In this document: positions 1 to 11,556 of the stretch, in pieces | Position numbering within the stretch: the stretch's first letter is position 1 | Layout of the letters: every line of letters begins with the position of its first letter | Source of the DNA: Prototheca cutis | Lineage: Eukaryota; Chlorophyta; Trebouxiophyceae; Chlorellales; Chlorellaceae | Direction of reading: 5' to 3' | DNA length: 64,000 nt | Assembly: GCA_002897115.2 (NCBI GenBank) | Contig: BCIH01000002.1 | Location: 2,139,762 to 2,203,761, forward strand | Translations under genes and position numbers: made by a program | Notes under the pieces: model-generated | Databases searched by the model: none | Seen by the model: the letters and a program-made list of their open reading frames with translations, nothing else | Told to the model about the DNA's origin: nothing

Positions 1-1110
1 CCGGCCTCAGAGTCGCCCGAGCCACGGCGGCACAGTGCCAGCGCGCTGGGGAAGCGCGGCGGCGCGGCGGCCGCCGGCCGCGCGGGTGGTGCGGCCCTGC
101 CGCGCACCGTCTCCGAGCCCTTCTTCGTCAAGCAGGAGGATGGCGGCGGGTGGGGCTGGCCTAGTGCGGGTCCACTGCACACCGCACCGCTGCTGGGCCC
201 GCTGGGTGAGGTCACGGACCTCCTGTTTGATCAGGACTTTTTCGGGCTCGACCTGTGCTCCCCCAGCGAGTCCCCGCCCCTGAGCGGTGGTGATGGTGCG
301 GGTGGTGGCAGCATGATGAGTGGCGGCATGATCGCAACGCAAGGTGCGTCCGCCGACACTTCCGCGACGGGTGCTGACGTGGCGTCTTCGCGGCTGCGGC
401 GCACCGAGGCGGATCTGGATGCGGAGACGTCGATGCTCCTGGACTTTATCAAGGGCATGCCAGACGTCGCCAGCGCCGCGAGCCTGGGCAAGAGCCGGTC
501 GGCGCTGGACCTGGCCGGCTGGCCCGGCTCGTGGTCCGACCCGGAAGCTGACGCCGGTGTCGCCGGTGCGCTGAGCGACGATGCCGGCGCCGGCGCCGAC
601 AACGACAACGGCGGCGACTACGACGCGCTGGGCGGTGCCGCCTGCTGGCGCGACGACGCACGGCCGCGCAAGATGAGCCGCAGCGCGTCGATGGGCAACC
701 TGGGCGGTGGCGGCGTGGGCATGTTTGGCGACCGCGAGCGGCTGGGGCCGCTGGGCCGTCCCATCCGCCGGGTCAACACCTTCACCAAGCGCCTGCCCAC
801 CTGCGACGAAGTGGCCGAGGAGCGCGGGCTCGAGGGCGAATGCGTTGATACAGCCTCGCCCCGGCGATCGGGCCTCATTCCCGACGGTGTGTGGATTGCT
901 TTAGTTGGCTGATTTTTGACAGGGTGCCTGGCACGTGCAGTAGCAAGGGGATGCTGAGCAGCAGCAGCAGCACGTGCGCCACAAGACAGCAAAGGCAAGG
1001 CCACGCCAAGCCCCAAACGAATTGCAGACGACTTGATGAGCCATCTGCTGGACGCCAATGTCGTTGCGGAGACTGACCAGGAGTTTGACCTCGATTTGAG
1101 CGCAGCCTGA
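1..1110 (+). CDS. Unknown low-complexity protein, 5' end cut by window
   Basis: Function not recognised. The reading frame is open from base 1, so the start lies outside the window. Exon 1 runs to about 886 (donor GTGTGT, phase 1); a short exon follows at about 986-1110 and ends in TGA. Together they give about 336 residues. The protein is rich in Gly, Ala, Ser and Asp. It has a Ser/Arg-rich stretch around SRSASMGNLGGG, a conserved-looking basic stretch RRVNTFTKRLPTCDEVAEER and an acidic C-terminus ending in FDLDLSAA. The acidic tail and basic patches would suit a nuclear regulator, but no DNA-binding domain is visible in this part. The splice acceptor (ACAAG) is the weakest point of the model. 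Confidence 0.5.
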
Positions 1111-2103
1111 AAATGCGGCCGTTTCTTCTCATCCCTACGACCGACGGCGCTCTGCCGACCTCCTCTGTCCAAGGCACGTTTCCCCGCCACCACTGGACGT
1201 GCATGAACCTTCCAAATTTCACATCAGACGCGTATCCTTCCCTGCCGCGCGCCCGTGCACCATCGCAGCAGGCTGGCAAGCCGGCTGGCACACCGTTGCA
1301 TCGGCGCTTGCCATCCCGGTCGCAGGCGCTCGCTTGGTTTTGGACCGGTGGGATTCTGGGGGCTCTGGGCACAATCCAGACCCATTTTTAATGAAGAACT
1401 CACGCAGGCTCTTGGGCCTAGCCCAACCCACCCACGCACCTCTTTCCCAACACCTCATGTCCCATGACCAGCCCACACCTGGGCACGCGTCGTCACTTGC
1501 TTTTCTGACATTTGTTTTTGCTTCTATGTCAGCCCACCCCCCATGTGGGCGCTGGGGAGATTGCCCGGGCAGCCGTCCTTTGAAATCTGTTCGAATCCGC
1601 CCCGCCCTCCCTGTCCAAAGGCCTCCCTTCCCCCCAATCGCACCTAACCTCCCCATGGGCCCCTCAGATCGTCGCACCATATACTACTATGCCACAAACC
1701 CGGTCCGACGTGTCAGCTGCCGAAAGGCCCCAGCGTCCCCCCCCCCCCCAATCTGCTGGGTGTCCTCGAGGGGCTTTCCCTGGCACCTTGCCGTGCTCAA
1801 GCACGCAGGACCCGGGGGGGGACATCGTGCGAGGCACACTGGCCATGTCGCGGCCCATTTCTTCCCCTTTCCGACCATACCAAAAAAACCGGTGCCTTTG
1901 AGAATGAGCCCCTTTTTCTTCTGTGCCTGCCTGCCTTGAATGTCTGCTGCCAATTTTGCTCCGGGGGCACATCACACATGCATGTTGACCTAGCAATAAA
2001 GTGTCCCTCGTAGCAGGTTCAGCCAGGGAACCCAGGGCATGTCCAGCAAGGGCATGGAAAGAGGATCACCAAAAAGGATGCCATGCCCAGACCAGTCAGG
2101 CAC
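1111..2103. other. Intergenic, no gene seen
   Basis: About 1 kb between convergent genes. It has several open frames but none with splice logic or a recognisable domain. An AATAAA lies near 1994. It probably holds both 3' UTRs. Confidence 0.5.
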
Positions 2104-2505
2104 TCAGTGGCTGGCGCTCGTCTTGGATGCCACGGCAGCCCGCGCCTGTGAACATCACATGAACGGAGGGATGGGATACTAACGCATCATGGGAATCAAT
2201 GCAACACCCCAGTGGCACTGGCATACACTCAACTCGGCCCCTCCCCTGCACAGGCAAGCTCACCTTGTAAGCGGCAAGCTTGACAGAGCCGTACACCAGC
2301 CCCAGGCCAAAGGCGCCCACCCGCAGGGCCTGTGTGATGGCGTTGTTATTGATGAGTCTGAGGTGCGTTCCAGTGATAGTAGGGTGGTGCCTGCCAGGCG
2401 GGCGGGGCCTCCTCAGGCCCCCCGGCGTCGTGGCGCAACCCCGAGGCCCTTCCCCCGACTGGCGCGCACCTTGGCCAGAGAGGAAGTCCCAGAGTAGGGG
2501 TTCAT
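2104..2505 (-). CDS. Mitochondrial ATP synthase subunit e (plant 6-kDa type)
   Basis: A 47-residue protein encoded by three tiny exons on the minus strand: 2470-2505, 2264-2329 and 2104-2145, all joined in phase 0 with GT-AG borders. It starts MNPYSGTSSLAK and continues ALRVGAFGLGLVYGSVKL, matching the short plant membrane protein annotated as ATP synthase subunit e (N-terminal PYSGxSxLA, one hydrophobic helix with a GxxxG-like LGLVYG, then a basic Lys/Ala tail). Subunit e sits in the inner-membrane Fo sector, where its glycine-rich helix helps ATP synthase dimerise. Each exon alone is too short for ORF finders. The match to the plant family is from memory of its motifs. Confidence 0.82.
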
Positions 2506-3115
2506 GACTCTTGTTTTTCTGGCTTAGAGACCCGTGCGAGGCCTTGCAACGAACGCCCAAGCGCGACTGGCCGGGGAAGACGGGCCACGGACTGCTGCTG
2601 GCGCACTGGATCACGGGCTGTGCGCTGCTTTCTCCAAAAAGGCAATGAACAACTGAGAGGCGAAAGGGTTCCGTTGATGAGACCGGCAGGAACTGGGGGG
2701 CCGAGAGAGCCGGGGCTCTCACCTCTGCACATTAGTCACTTTTCCCGCTCTCGCCTCGGCTCGATTGGGACCGCCGTGAGGGAGGGGCCCCCTCTGCGCA
2801 GGAACAACCCATAGTCCCAATGCCGGATCGATGAGCGCGCGGCAGACGCCGGGATTTGTGGCCTCAAAGCAATGCCGAATGATCGTTGAATTGCAAGAGT
2901 GCCATTGCCCATGGAGGTGTGCGTTGACCTGGGATTCTCAGGCGAGCAAACTCGCAGTGCAGCAAGGAGCTTAACTCGCTCGGCGAGCGCACGTCTTTCC
3001 TGACAGTGGGTGACTCGAGGAAACCTCCTGGTGGCATATACACAATAAACCGTCCATCTCACGATTGGATGTGCTGATTCCGCCCTGTGGGAGAACAGGG
3101 AGCGGTTGACGGGCG
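2506..3115. promoter_or_regulatory. Divergent intergenic region, two promoters
   Basis: About 0.6 kb between the minus-strand subunit e gene and the plus-strand FtsH-like gene. Both 5' ends face it, so it should hold both promoters. No TATA-like or other clear element was found. Confidence 0.4.
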
Positions 3116-6100
3116 ATGGAGCTGGCAACCCTGCTGGGCCCAGCGGCCTTGCCCAGGACAGCCTGGTTCCGCACCTCGCCCCGGGTCCCCCGCGGTCCTA
3201 CCAGGCGCTCCCGCATCAATGCCACGGTGCGCGCAGTATGCTTGCTGGGGGGAGTAGCATGCTGTTCGTGAGTGCATGAGAGTGTGTCTTGTTGCATAGG
3301 GTTGGGCTGGGCTGGGCTGGCTGGCTGGGTGGCGATGGCATGCAATTGTGACAATGAACAGTTGTTGGCAGCCTTCCTTGGCCAGCAATCCGCCAGTGCT
3401 GCTACTGGCACATGGCGAAATGTCCCCCCCCCCCAACCCCAACCCCATCCCCACACATCTGCCACAGCGGACGACGCTGGAACCCAAGCGGTTCACGGCC
3501 TCGGACCTGGACCGCATCAGGCGCCAGGGCCCCAGCCTGGAGGATGTCACATGCACCATCCCCGACGACAAGGCCCGGGACGGGCTGCAGCTGGACTACA
3601 GCTTTATTCCCGCGGACGTGCTGCATGCCCCGGCATACAGCTCCGAGCCGCGGTGGCGGCGCCTGCCGCGCATGAGCTACATGGAGCTGTACGACGGGCT
3701 GCAGCGGCGCAACTGGACGAGTGGCCGGTATGACGCGGCCCTGCCGCCGTGGCACCTGGCCTTTTACATCGACGGCGGGCGCACGCTGCGAGTGCCGTTT
3801 TCGGGCTACCGGGTGTTGGTGAGCTGTCCGGCCGAGGGCTGGCAGCGTTGGGTTGATTTGGACCGTGCGGGCGCCGATGCATTTTTGCGCGACTACTCGG
3901 GCGGCGGCCTGGGCGGGGCGGTGCACCGGCCCAAGCGTGCCCCGCAGCCGCTGGGCTCTCCGTCCCAGTACGGCTACAACCAGGTGTTTGAGCAGCTGTT
4001 CCAGGCGTACGAGGAGCGGTTGAGTGACGCCCAGCTGGGCGAGGTGTTTGCTCGGGGCTTTGCGCGGCGCAGCGAGGGCAGCTACGCGTGCCCCGGCGAA
4101 CAGCTGTTGCCGCTGAGCTTTCACATCACCACGCCCGAGACGGCGCTGTCGTGGCTGTCGGCCATCCCGTCGCTGCTGGTCATGGCCGGAATCCTGGGGT
4201 TCCTGGGCGCCATCTTTGGCCTGGGCATCTTCCGTCCCCGGCGCCAGATGCCCATCGACCTGTTCATGGCCCTGGAGTTTGCGCAGTCCAAGGGCCAGGC
4301 CAAGAAGGACGGGCGCACCGGGGTCAAGTTTGCTGACGTCGGCGGCCTGGGTCAGGCGGTGCACGACCTGCAGGACCTCGTCGAATTCTTAAAGTCACCC
4401 AGCCAGTACATGGCGCTGCAGGCGCGGCCGCCACGCGGCGTGTTGCTCGAGGGGGACCCCGGCACGGGCAAGACGCTCGTAGCAAAGGCCGTCGCGGGGG
4501 AGGCCGGGGTCTCGTTCTACGAGATGGCCGGTTCGGAGTTTGTCGAGGGCATCGTGGGTGTCGGCGCGGCGCGGGTGAGGGATCTCTTCAAGCGCGCCCT
4601 GGTCAATGCCCCCTGCATCATATTCGTCGATGAGATTGATGCGCTTGGCATCCGGCGTGCGGACGCGGGCGTGGGGACCAATGAGGAGCGGGAGCAGACG
4701 CTGAACCAGCTGCTGAGCGAGATGGACGGCTTCTCGCCAGCTTCCGGCGTCGTCTTCATGGGCGCCACAAACCGCGCCGACTTGCTGGACCCGGCGCTGC
4801 TGCGGCCGGGGCGGTTCGACCGCCGCATCCGCATCAACCGCCCCGATGAAGCCGGGCGCCTGGAGATTTTGAACATCCACGCGGGCCGCGCGAAATTTGA
4901 CCCGCGCGTCGACCTCGTCCAGCTGGCCCGCGATCTCCCCGGGCTCACGGGCGCGCAGCTGGGCAACGTGATCAACGAAGCGGTGCTGGAGGCCGTCCGC
5001 CGGCGTGGGAGCTCCGTCACCCAGCGCGACGTCGATGCCGGCGTCGACCGCGTCGTGCAGGGCATGCGCCGGCCGCCGCTGCCGCGGGGCTACGACATTC
5101 GACGGACCCTCGCCGCGCACGAGGCGGGGGCGGCGCTGGCCAGCACGGTGCTTGCGGCCGCGCGGGGCCACGTCGAGCGCGTGGAGCGAGTCTCCATCGT
5201 CGCCCGTGGCCACGACTGGTCTCGCACCGTCGTTGCACGGGGCCGGGATGAGGATTACCTGCTCGTCACGCGAGGACGCATGCTCGACCGCCTGCGTGTC
5301 ATCCTGGCGGGTCGAGCCGCGGAGCACGTCCTCCGAGGCCAGCCCTCCACCTACGCCAACGACGACCTCCAGGTTGGTGCACGAGTTTGGCCTTATGCAT
5401 TGCTTGACTACTCGGTTGCTTGTCTGCTCACACCCACTCATTGTTATCGTCGTCGTCACCATGATCGTCAACATTCCAACAACAATCGATCAATCACTAG
5501 GCGGCGCGGCGGCTGGCGATGGGAGCGGTGACAGCGTATGGGCTGAGCGAGCTGGGGCTCACGACGTACACCCCACCCCCCTCTCCCTCCAAGGAAACCG
5601 TGTTTTACTCGTTCGAAGTCAATCCTGACCGGCTGGACGATAACCTGTTCCGGCACGCGCTGCCAGGCGGCGGGTTCCAGCCCACCGACGCCAGCTGGAA
5701 CCGCGTGGTCCAAGCTGCCCGGCGCATGATCCTGCGGGCCTACCGAGCCGAGCTGGTGCAGATGCGGGCACATCGTGACGCACTGACGGCCATCGTCGAG
5801 GCTCTGCTTGACCGGGAGGCGTTGTCGGGCGCTGAGATTGATGCCATACTGGCGTTGTACCCGCCGACGATGACCGAGGACCAGGTGCTTGAAGAAGCAG
5901 AGGCCGAGCAGGATCATCCCGAGGATTTCAGTGCCCTGGGAGGCACGCTGGAGATGCTTCGGGGGCAGCGCGCCGCGGATGCCACGTGGTTTGCGGAAAA
6001 GGAGAGTCGAGAGGAAGCTGAGATTGCAGAGCTCATCGCTTCAGCGCCCGACCCTAGTGATCGACCGGATGCTCGGGCCGTCGTCGTTCAGCAAGACTAA
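3116..6100 (+). CDS. FtsH-like AAA protein, protease-dead (FtsHi), plastid
   Basis: Three exons (3116-3226, 3468-5372, 5501-6100), all phase 0, give 871 residues. Exon 1 encodes a basic, Ser/Thr/Arg-rich leader (MELATLLGPAALPRTAWF...) typical of a chloroplast transit peptide. A hydrophobic segment (ALSWLSAIPSLLVMAGILGF) precedes the AAA module. That module has Walker A GDPGTGKT, Walker B IIFVDEIDALG and the second region of homology (TNRADLLDPALLRPGRFDRR). The M41 zinc site that should read HExxH reads HEAGA (about 5116), so the metalloprotease is predicted dead. This defines the FtsHi class, which in plants forms an import-motor or chaperone complex at the inner envelope. The C-terminal helical domain after the site is retained. 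Intron 1 carries a C-run before its acceptor. Confidence 0.9.
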
Positions 6101-6258
6101 GAGCCTTGCCGGTTGTTTCTCGTCACCGGTGCTGCTCCTGTCTGTCCTTCCCTTTGTAATGAGTGTCAGTGGCGCATTCATCTGCTGCACATGCTCCCTG
6201 GCAATATGCATGGCTGGAAAGACACGGCAGATGGAGCAACAATGAAGACATGGGTTCC

Positions 6259-7138
6259 TCAGATCGAGGGCAGGCCTAGGGTGCGGGCCAGGCCCTGCAT
6301 CTTCTCTTGCATGCCCTTGACGCTGGCCGCATGCGCCTCCTGCGCCGCCTCTAGGACGGCCTCACTCAGCTTCTGCAGTGGGGGAGGAGATTCCAGGATG
6401 GAAATGGTGGTGGTCGTGGCATAGCCAGGTCTTCCCACGTCGAACGAAGCATGTGCCGGGCGTGCGCCACAGCCCAAGTTGACGAACAGCCAGTGCGATT
6501 GCTGCGGTGCCTAGGAACAAAACGCCCTGGTCAACCATCCAAAGCACCCCATCACACCTCGGGTCCTGCGTCGTAGGCTTCCTCCGTGATGTCCACGGTC
6601 TTGGGTCGCTGGTTTCCATACACCACCACCCGGACCGTCTCGTCCTCGGAGAACCCCTCAAATTCCATGCTGTATTTATGTGCGTGTGTATGTGTGTGTT
6701 TGGGTTGAGGGAGGGGGGTTGGGTGTGTAATGCATCCACCCATGAGGCCGTCATCCCTGTTTCGTCCACCAACGCTGTCGCCGTTCAAACTGCTTGCCAC
6801 AATTCACCCGCAACCAAGCCACCAAACAAGCGCACTCTGCGAGTTCTGCCTGGAGTTTTGCAGTCTCGGTGCGGACCAGGATCTGAGCGTCTCTGAGCTT
6901 TTCCATCATGTTGCTGAAGTTGCCCATTGGGTTGCTGCCGCCGCCGGCCGTGTCCTGTGGGGTTTGGCGAGTTTGAGCTTTTTTGCGTCAGCTACTCCAA
7001 ACCCAGAGCATGGTGTGCCTTCGGCCCAAAGTTAACACGTGTCCCCCCCTGCACACAGGCAATCCTGGCGCAACGATCAAACTTGCCTCCTTCCTGCCAC
7101 CAAACAGTCCGCGCGGAACCAGCCTTGAAGAACTGCCC
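6259..7138 (-). CDS. YbaB/EbfC family protein, plastid (STIC2-like)
   Basis: Four exons recognised on the minus strand: 7087-7138, 6836-6954, 6558-6669 and 6259-6372. Phases join correctly; the first visible intron has a GC donor (GAG|GCAAGT). The protein reads ...GLFGGRKE, then MGNFSNMMEKLRDAQILVRT, MEFEGFSEDETVRVVVYGN and a C-terminal KLSEAVLEAAQEAH ... LARTLGLPSI. This is the small YbaB fold: an N-terminal helix, a beta meander carrying a G/N turn, and a C-terminal helix. The LFGG(R/K)KE motif is typical of the plant plastid version (STIC2), implicated in thylakoid protein biogenesis or nucleoid binding. The first exon, with the start codon and the rest of the transit peptide, lies upstream and was not located. 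Confidence 0.8.
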
Positions 7139-7779
7139 CTGTGAAAAATAACAAGAAGGGCAGAATAAAATCTTAAATGACGAAAGGCATATTGAGTGCA
7201 CGAATTGCACACGCATGCACCCAGAATAGAGGGGGTTGGCGGCTCATCACCTGCTGTTGGTCATGCTCGGTGGCCGAGTGCACCTGCGGAAGCAGCCCAT
7301 GAGCGGCACGGAGGCCGGTGCCACAGTCCGATGTACAGACAGAACCATCGTGTCAAAGGATGTGGGATAACAGAAACGAGTTCAAATAACTCCGGTTTGA
7401 GGTTCTGTTGTTTGCCAGCGGATATGATCGGGCCCGGCATCACTCTCCGGGATTGGGCTTGCCGAGCACCGAGCATTCATCCAAAAATCTGCGCGTCACG
7501 TAGCCCGGACAGGAGGCTTTTGCAGCCCGTTCCTGTCACACTGCACACATAGATAGCCTTGGAACACATTGTCAAACATATAATATTCATTGAAATCAAT
7601 TGCATTAGATCCTGCCCGTCTGGGCGCTGCCGCTGCACCGCGCATTGCCGGGTGGTGGTTGTGATATCGGTCTGGCCGTCGCACGCGGTTGGTGACAGGG
7701 CCCTGATCTGTTGACCACACCACACCTGCATTCGATTAATTTGTGATAATTTGATTTTATTATTAGATACGCGACTTGA
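7139..7779. promoter_or_regulatory. Divergent intergenic region; likely holds missing first exon
   Basis: About 0.64 kb, AT-richer than its surroundings, between the YbaB-type gene (minus) and the prolyl hydroxylase (plus). It should contain the missing first exon of the former and both promoters. No other feature seen. Confidence 0.35.
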
Positions 7780-9363
7780 ATGAAGGCTACAAGACTGTTG
7801 ATCGCGGTATGCGTGGGCGCACTGTTGGCCGGAGGCAGCGCCATGGTGCGGGAGGACGACGCGCTGATCGGGTGGAGCGAGGACTACACCTCCGCGCCAG
7901 ATGCCATGGCCAAGAAGCCCAAGATCCATGTGCTCAGTTGGGAGCCCAGAATCTTCCTGCTGGAGAACATCCTCACAGATGGTGTGTTTTGAGTGGTGGC
8001 TGGTTGTGGGGTGAGAGGCACCTGTGATGTACATCCAGTCAGGTTCTTTCGTGCAGTGAATGCCCCCGGCGGTTGTTGCATCCCACAGCCCCCCCCCCCC
8101 CCCAAAAAAAAACCCATACAATCACAGAGGAGTGCGACACAATCATCCGGGACGCCACCCCCCGGCTGGAGCGGAGTGGGGTGGTGGAGGTTGAAGGCCG
8201 GGGTCGGGATGCCATCTCCGATGTCAGGACGTCTTATGGCATGTTTTTTGAGCGCGGTGAGAACGAGGTGCTGCGCCGGGTCGAGGGCCGGCTGAGCGCG
8301 GCAACCATGATCCCGGTGGGACACGGTGAGGGCATCCAGGTCCTGCGCTACCAGAATGGCCAGGAATATAAGCCCCACTTTGACTACTTTTTCCGTGAGT
8401 TTTTTTGGTGAGAATTGGGTGTTTTATGGGGTGGGGGTGGATGATCTGTACCCCCAGCCAGACCGCCACTCCCACGCATCCACCTAATCACCCCCCCCCC
8501 CCCCCCCCCCCCCCCCCACACACACACATGCCCGCCAAGCCAATGAGCTCATTCGACCCAACCTGCAGATGAGGCTGGCATTGATAATGGTGGCAACCGG
8601 CTTGCAACGGTGCTCATGTACCTGTCGGATGTGGAATCGGGCGGGGAGACGGTGTTTCCAAATGCCCCTGTGCCGCCCACCCAGACGATTGAAGCAGGGT
8701 ACACCGAGTGTGCGATGCATGGGCTTGCACAAAAGCCACGCAAGGGCAGCGCGGTGGTGTTTTGGAGCCTGCGCACCGATGGCACCCTGGATAAGGGCGC
8801 GCTGCACGGCTCCTGCCCCGTAGTCAAGGGCACCAAGTGGGCCGCCACCAAATGGTCCGTAGTTTGCAAAAAAAATTGTGGCTCTTTTGGGAATTTTCTG
8901 TCATTTGTTTTTTTATCTCCATTATTTATTTATTTATTTATTGTTGGAGGGATCGGTGGATGCGGTTTGGGTGTGCTAGGGAAGCCAAGGCGAGGAGTTG
9001 TCAAGTACCCCCCAAAAAGAGGCTGGTCTTGCCATCGGGACGACACACAAATAGTGCCGCCGAATCATATCCACACGCAGCCCCTCTTATCAACAACACC
9101 TCCCCAGGTACCACGTGGGCCACTTTGCGATGGGTAACGAGCAGGCAGAGACTATTCGGCACGTGGTGTACCAGCCGCCGCCGCCGCCCACCCCGCCAGG
9201 GTGCAAGGATCTGAACAAGTCGTGCCCAGACTGGGCCCAAGGCGGCGAGTGCGAGTCCAACCCAGGGTTCATGATTGGTCAGCACGGCCAACCGGGCTCG
9301 TGCCTGCTGTCCTGCAATCGATGCGACCTCATGTTAAAGCAGGCCCGCAGGTCACTGGCCTGA
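7780..9363 (+). CDS. Prolyl 4-hydroxylase with C-terminal ShK domain
   Basis: Four exons (7780-7981, 8128-8394, 8569-8854, 9108-9363) give 336 residues. An N-terminal signal peptide (MKATRLLIAVCVGALLAGG) sends it to the secretory pathway. The 2-oxoglutarate/Fe(II) double-stranded beta helix shows HFDYFH (His-x-Asp iron ligands), YLSDVESGGETVFP, the distal His in GALHGSCPV and the 2-oxoglutarate Lys in KGTKW, ending WYHVGHF. After a short proline run comes a six-cysteine ShK module (CKDLNKSCPDWAQGGECESN ... CLLSCNRC), the usual companion of algal and plant P4Hs. Substrate: proline in cell-wall or extracellular hydroxyproline-rich proteins, such as the one encoded at 50.7-52 kb. Intron 2 contains a 27-base C-run. 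All exon phases agree. Confidence 0.93.
8491..8517 (+). repeat. C27 homopolymer in P4H intron 2
   Basis: Twenty-seven consecutive C followed by a short CA repeat, about 50 bases before the exon 3 acceptor. Length is probably unstable or approximate in the assembly. Confidence 0.9.
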
Positions 9364-9768
9364 GTGGCTGAGGTCTCACGTGTGTTGTGAGTTTTCTCAG
9401 TGAATATTTACTCCATGGGGAGCCGGGTCCTGATTATCTGCAAGGACGATGGGCCAACGCTCACTCTCACTGCGCCGCAAGGCACGACGGGTGGAGGGGG
9501 CTCTCCCCACAGCTCAGCAGGGCATCAGAGCCGCACCCTCTGCCCACGTCACATGATAAAGGAGGACGACGATTGGCTGCATACGCGCCCAGTGCTTGTT
9601 GCTCTGTCGATTCATAGGGGAGGAACCTTTCTCGACCAACCACCCTCCTCAGTTGCTGTAAGAGCACCAGTCAACCACGATGAGATGCTTTTAACAGAAC
9701 CAAGTTTTGCATCAGAAGCCGTGTCAGTCATGCGGCTGACACAAAAATGAAACGAGAATTTTTCTCCG
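9364..9768. other. Convergent 3' intergenic region
   Basis: About 0.4 kb between the stop codons of P4H (plus) and the JMJD6-like gene (minus); presumably 3' UTRs. No gene seen. Confidence 0.4.
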
Positions 9769-11206
9769 TCACAAGGATTTTGTTTGTTGTGCCGAGAGAC
9801 CACATCTCCTCTCAGCACAGACTTCCTCTTCTTGCGGCGCCGGGACTGGTCCATCGGCATCCAATCTCTGCCTCTTGGCCTTGCCTTCTCTCTCGCCCTT
9901 GGACGCCACTTCCTCCTCCTCCTCATCAGAGCTGCTCCTGCTGCTGCTGCTCCCATCACTAGATGATGATGAAGAGCTCGACGACGAGGAAGAGGAGCTT
10001 GACGACGCGGAGGTCTCACCTCGCGGCTGCTGCTCGATGGCGTCGATGACAGCGGCGAGGTCGGGTCGGACGACTGCCAACACACCCCGCCACTTTTGAC
10101 TCATCTTGGGCCTGCCCCGGCGCGCATGGCGCCACACGGAGGGGAACCCCGTGGTACTGCAGCAGTTTTGGGTGACAGCCAACGTGTCGTCCAGATTCAG
10201 TACCGCATGCCACCAACCGCGGGGCACAAAGATTGTGTCCCCGGGACCCTGCACGCAGTGCAGCGGCCTCGGTAAGCTAGTGCTGGAGCGGGGTTGGCAG
10301 GTGTCCTGGTGGCCGAAGGAGTCATCACGTGCTGTGGCAGGTCCATCACGTGACGGCTCTGCAGCTGCCTCTCGCTCCTCCTCTTCATGCACCATGCGGC
10401 GGAACAAGGTGTCAAACCAGACAGCAGCCTCGCGCTCCGCATCCGGTGGCCGAACGGCCTCCCGGACCGTGTCTGGCGGGAACAGCGCCCAGCGCTTGTG
10501 CCCCCGCAGCAGCGAGTTCCAGGCCGATGTGGCCAGCGGGTCGACGTGCACGCCCGAACCACTCCGGGCGGGACCCGCCACGATCCAGCGGTATGGCGGC
10601 CGCCGGCGCTCACCTGCATGCTGGAGCAAGTCCTCCGCGAAGAAAGCGGGAACGGTGTAGTCACACGCCATCGCGCGGCTGCCGCGGCGCGAGGCAAATG
10701 ACCCATCAAAAATATAGAGAGGCGAGTCGTCGGCTTTCCCGTGTGCACTGCTGGACTTGTAGTACAAGAAATCACGAAAGGTCAGCCGCACCGCGTAGCC
10801 GTCGTCGTCAGAGCCCACTTTGAACCGGTGGTCGCCATAGTGCGATAGAAGGTACTCGTCACTCCATCGCTTTGCCGCGGGCCAGTCGTCTGTCAGGCCG
10901 GTAATGATGACAGGGACGCCGGGGGCCTCAAAGCGTGCCACAAACTCCTCGTGGGTGAGATCTGTGGCAGCCACGCGGGGCACCTCCTGCGGATAGCCAT
11001 CACCCACAGATAGCACATCCGATGCTGCCAAGCCATGCTTGCGCCACTCGCCTTTCGTCACGCTCAGTTCGCTGCGTGCCGCCCGCTTGGCGTGCCGAAT
11101 GGTGCGCTCCACGTCAGAGCTGGTGGATGGGAAGAATGGCGGTGGATGGTGGGTGGGACGCAATGAGTGAGTGACAGCACCTTCCAGTTCTACTGTTCCA
11201 CGTCAT
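9769..11206 (-). CDS. JMJD6: JMJD6-like JmjC oxygenase
   Basis: Two exons: 11181-11206 (MTWNSRTG plus two bases, phase 2) and 9769-11119; 458 residues. The order matches JMJD6: helix RTIRHAKRAARSEL, the motif DDSPLYIFDGSF, RRPPYRWIVAGPARSGSGVH, the Fe(II) ligands in HVDPLATSAWN and the distal His in PRGWWHAVLNLDDTLAVTQN. JMJD6 is a nuclear Fe(II)/2-oxoglutarate lysyl hydroxylase (also proposed as an arginine demethylase) acting on splicing factors and histones. The C-terminal third is a serine run followed by an acidic run and then a basic cluster (KAKRQR). Human JMJD6 likewise has a poly-Ser C-terminal region. The 26-base first exon was chosen because its phase matches and it supplies the only ATG. 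Confidence 0.9.
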
Positions 11207-11556
11207 GTTCTACCGACATCCACAATGAATACATCGTTCATACGCCCAACCCGACAACGCACTCATAGTCGAATGCCGGCACGCCATCCTCGGGCTGCTT
11301 TGCCGGGGAGGATGGGGCAGCCTCCCGGCTGTGTGGGCACATTGGCAGGCCAATGCCGGCGGCGCGATCCTCACACAGTCACGCAGTGAAAGTGGTTCAA
11401 TGTTCGATCACATGTTTCATAAAAATCCATTTGCAACCAAGGTTTGCACGTCGGTCTGAGCGACGTCTGTCCTCTTCTTAAAAAGGATGCAAGCTTTGCG
11501 TGCGTCGCGTGTTTGTTTGAAAGCGGCAGAGATGTTCGCCGTCCATGACCACTGTG
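11207..11556. other. Intergenic, upstream of the JMJD6-like gene
   Basis: About 350 bases between the 5' end of the JMJD6-like gene and the inverted-repeat element; should hold the promoter of that gene. No gene seen. Confidence 0.35.

Noticed and set aside
1199..1939. 246-codon plus-strand frame after the first gene
   Set aside because: No ATG context, splice sites or domain; composition like the surrounding intergenic DNA.
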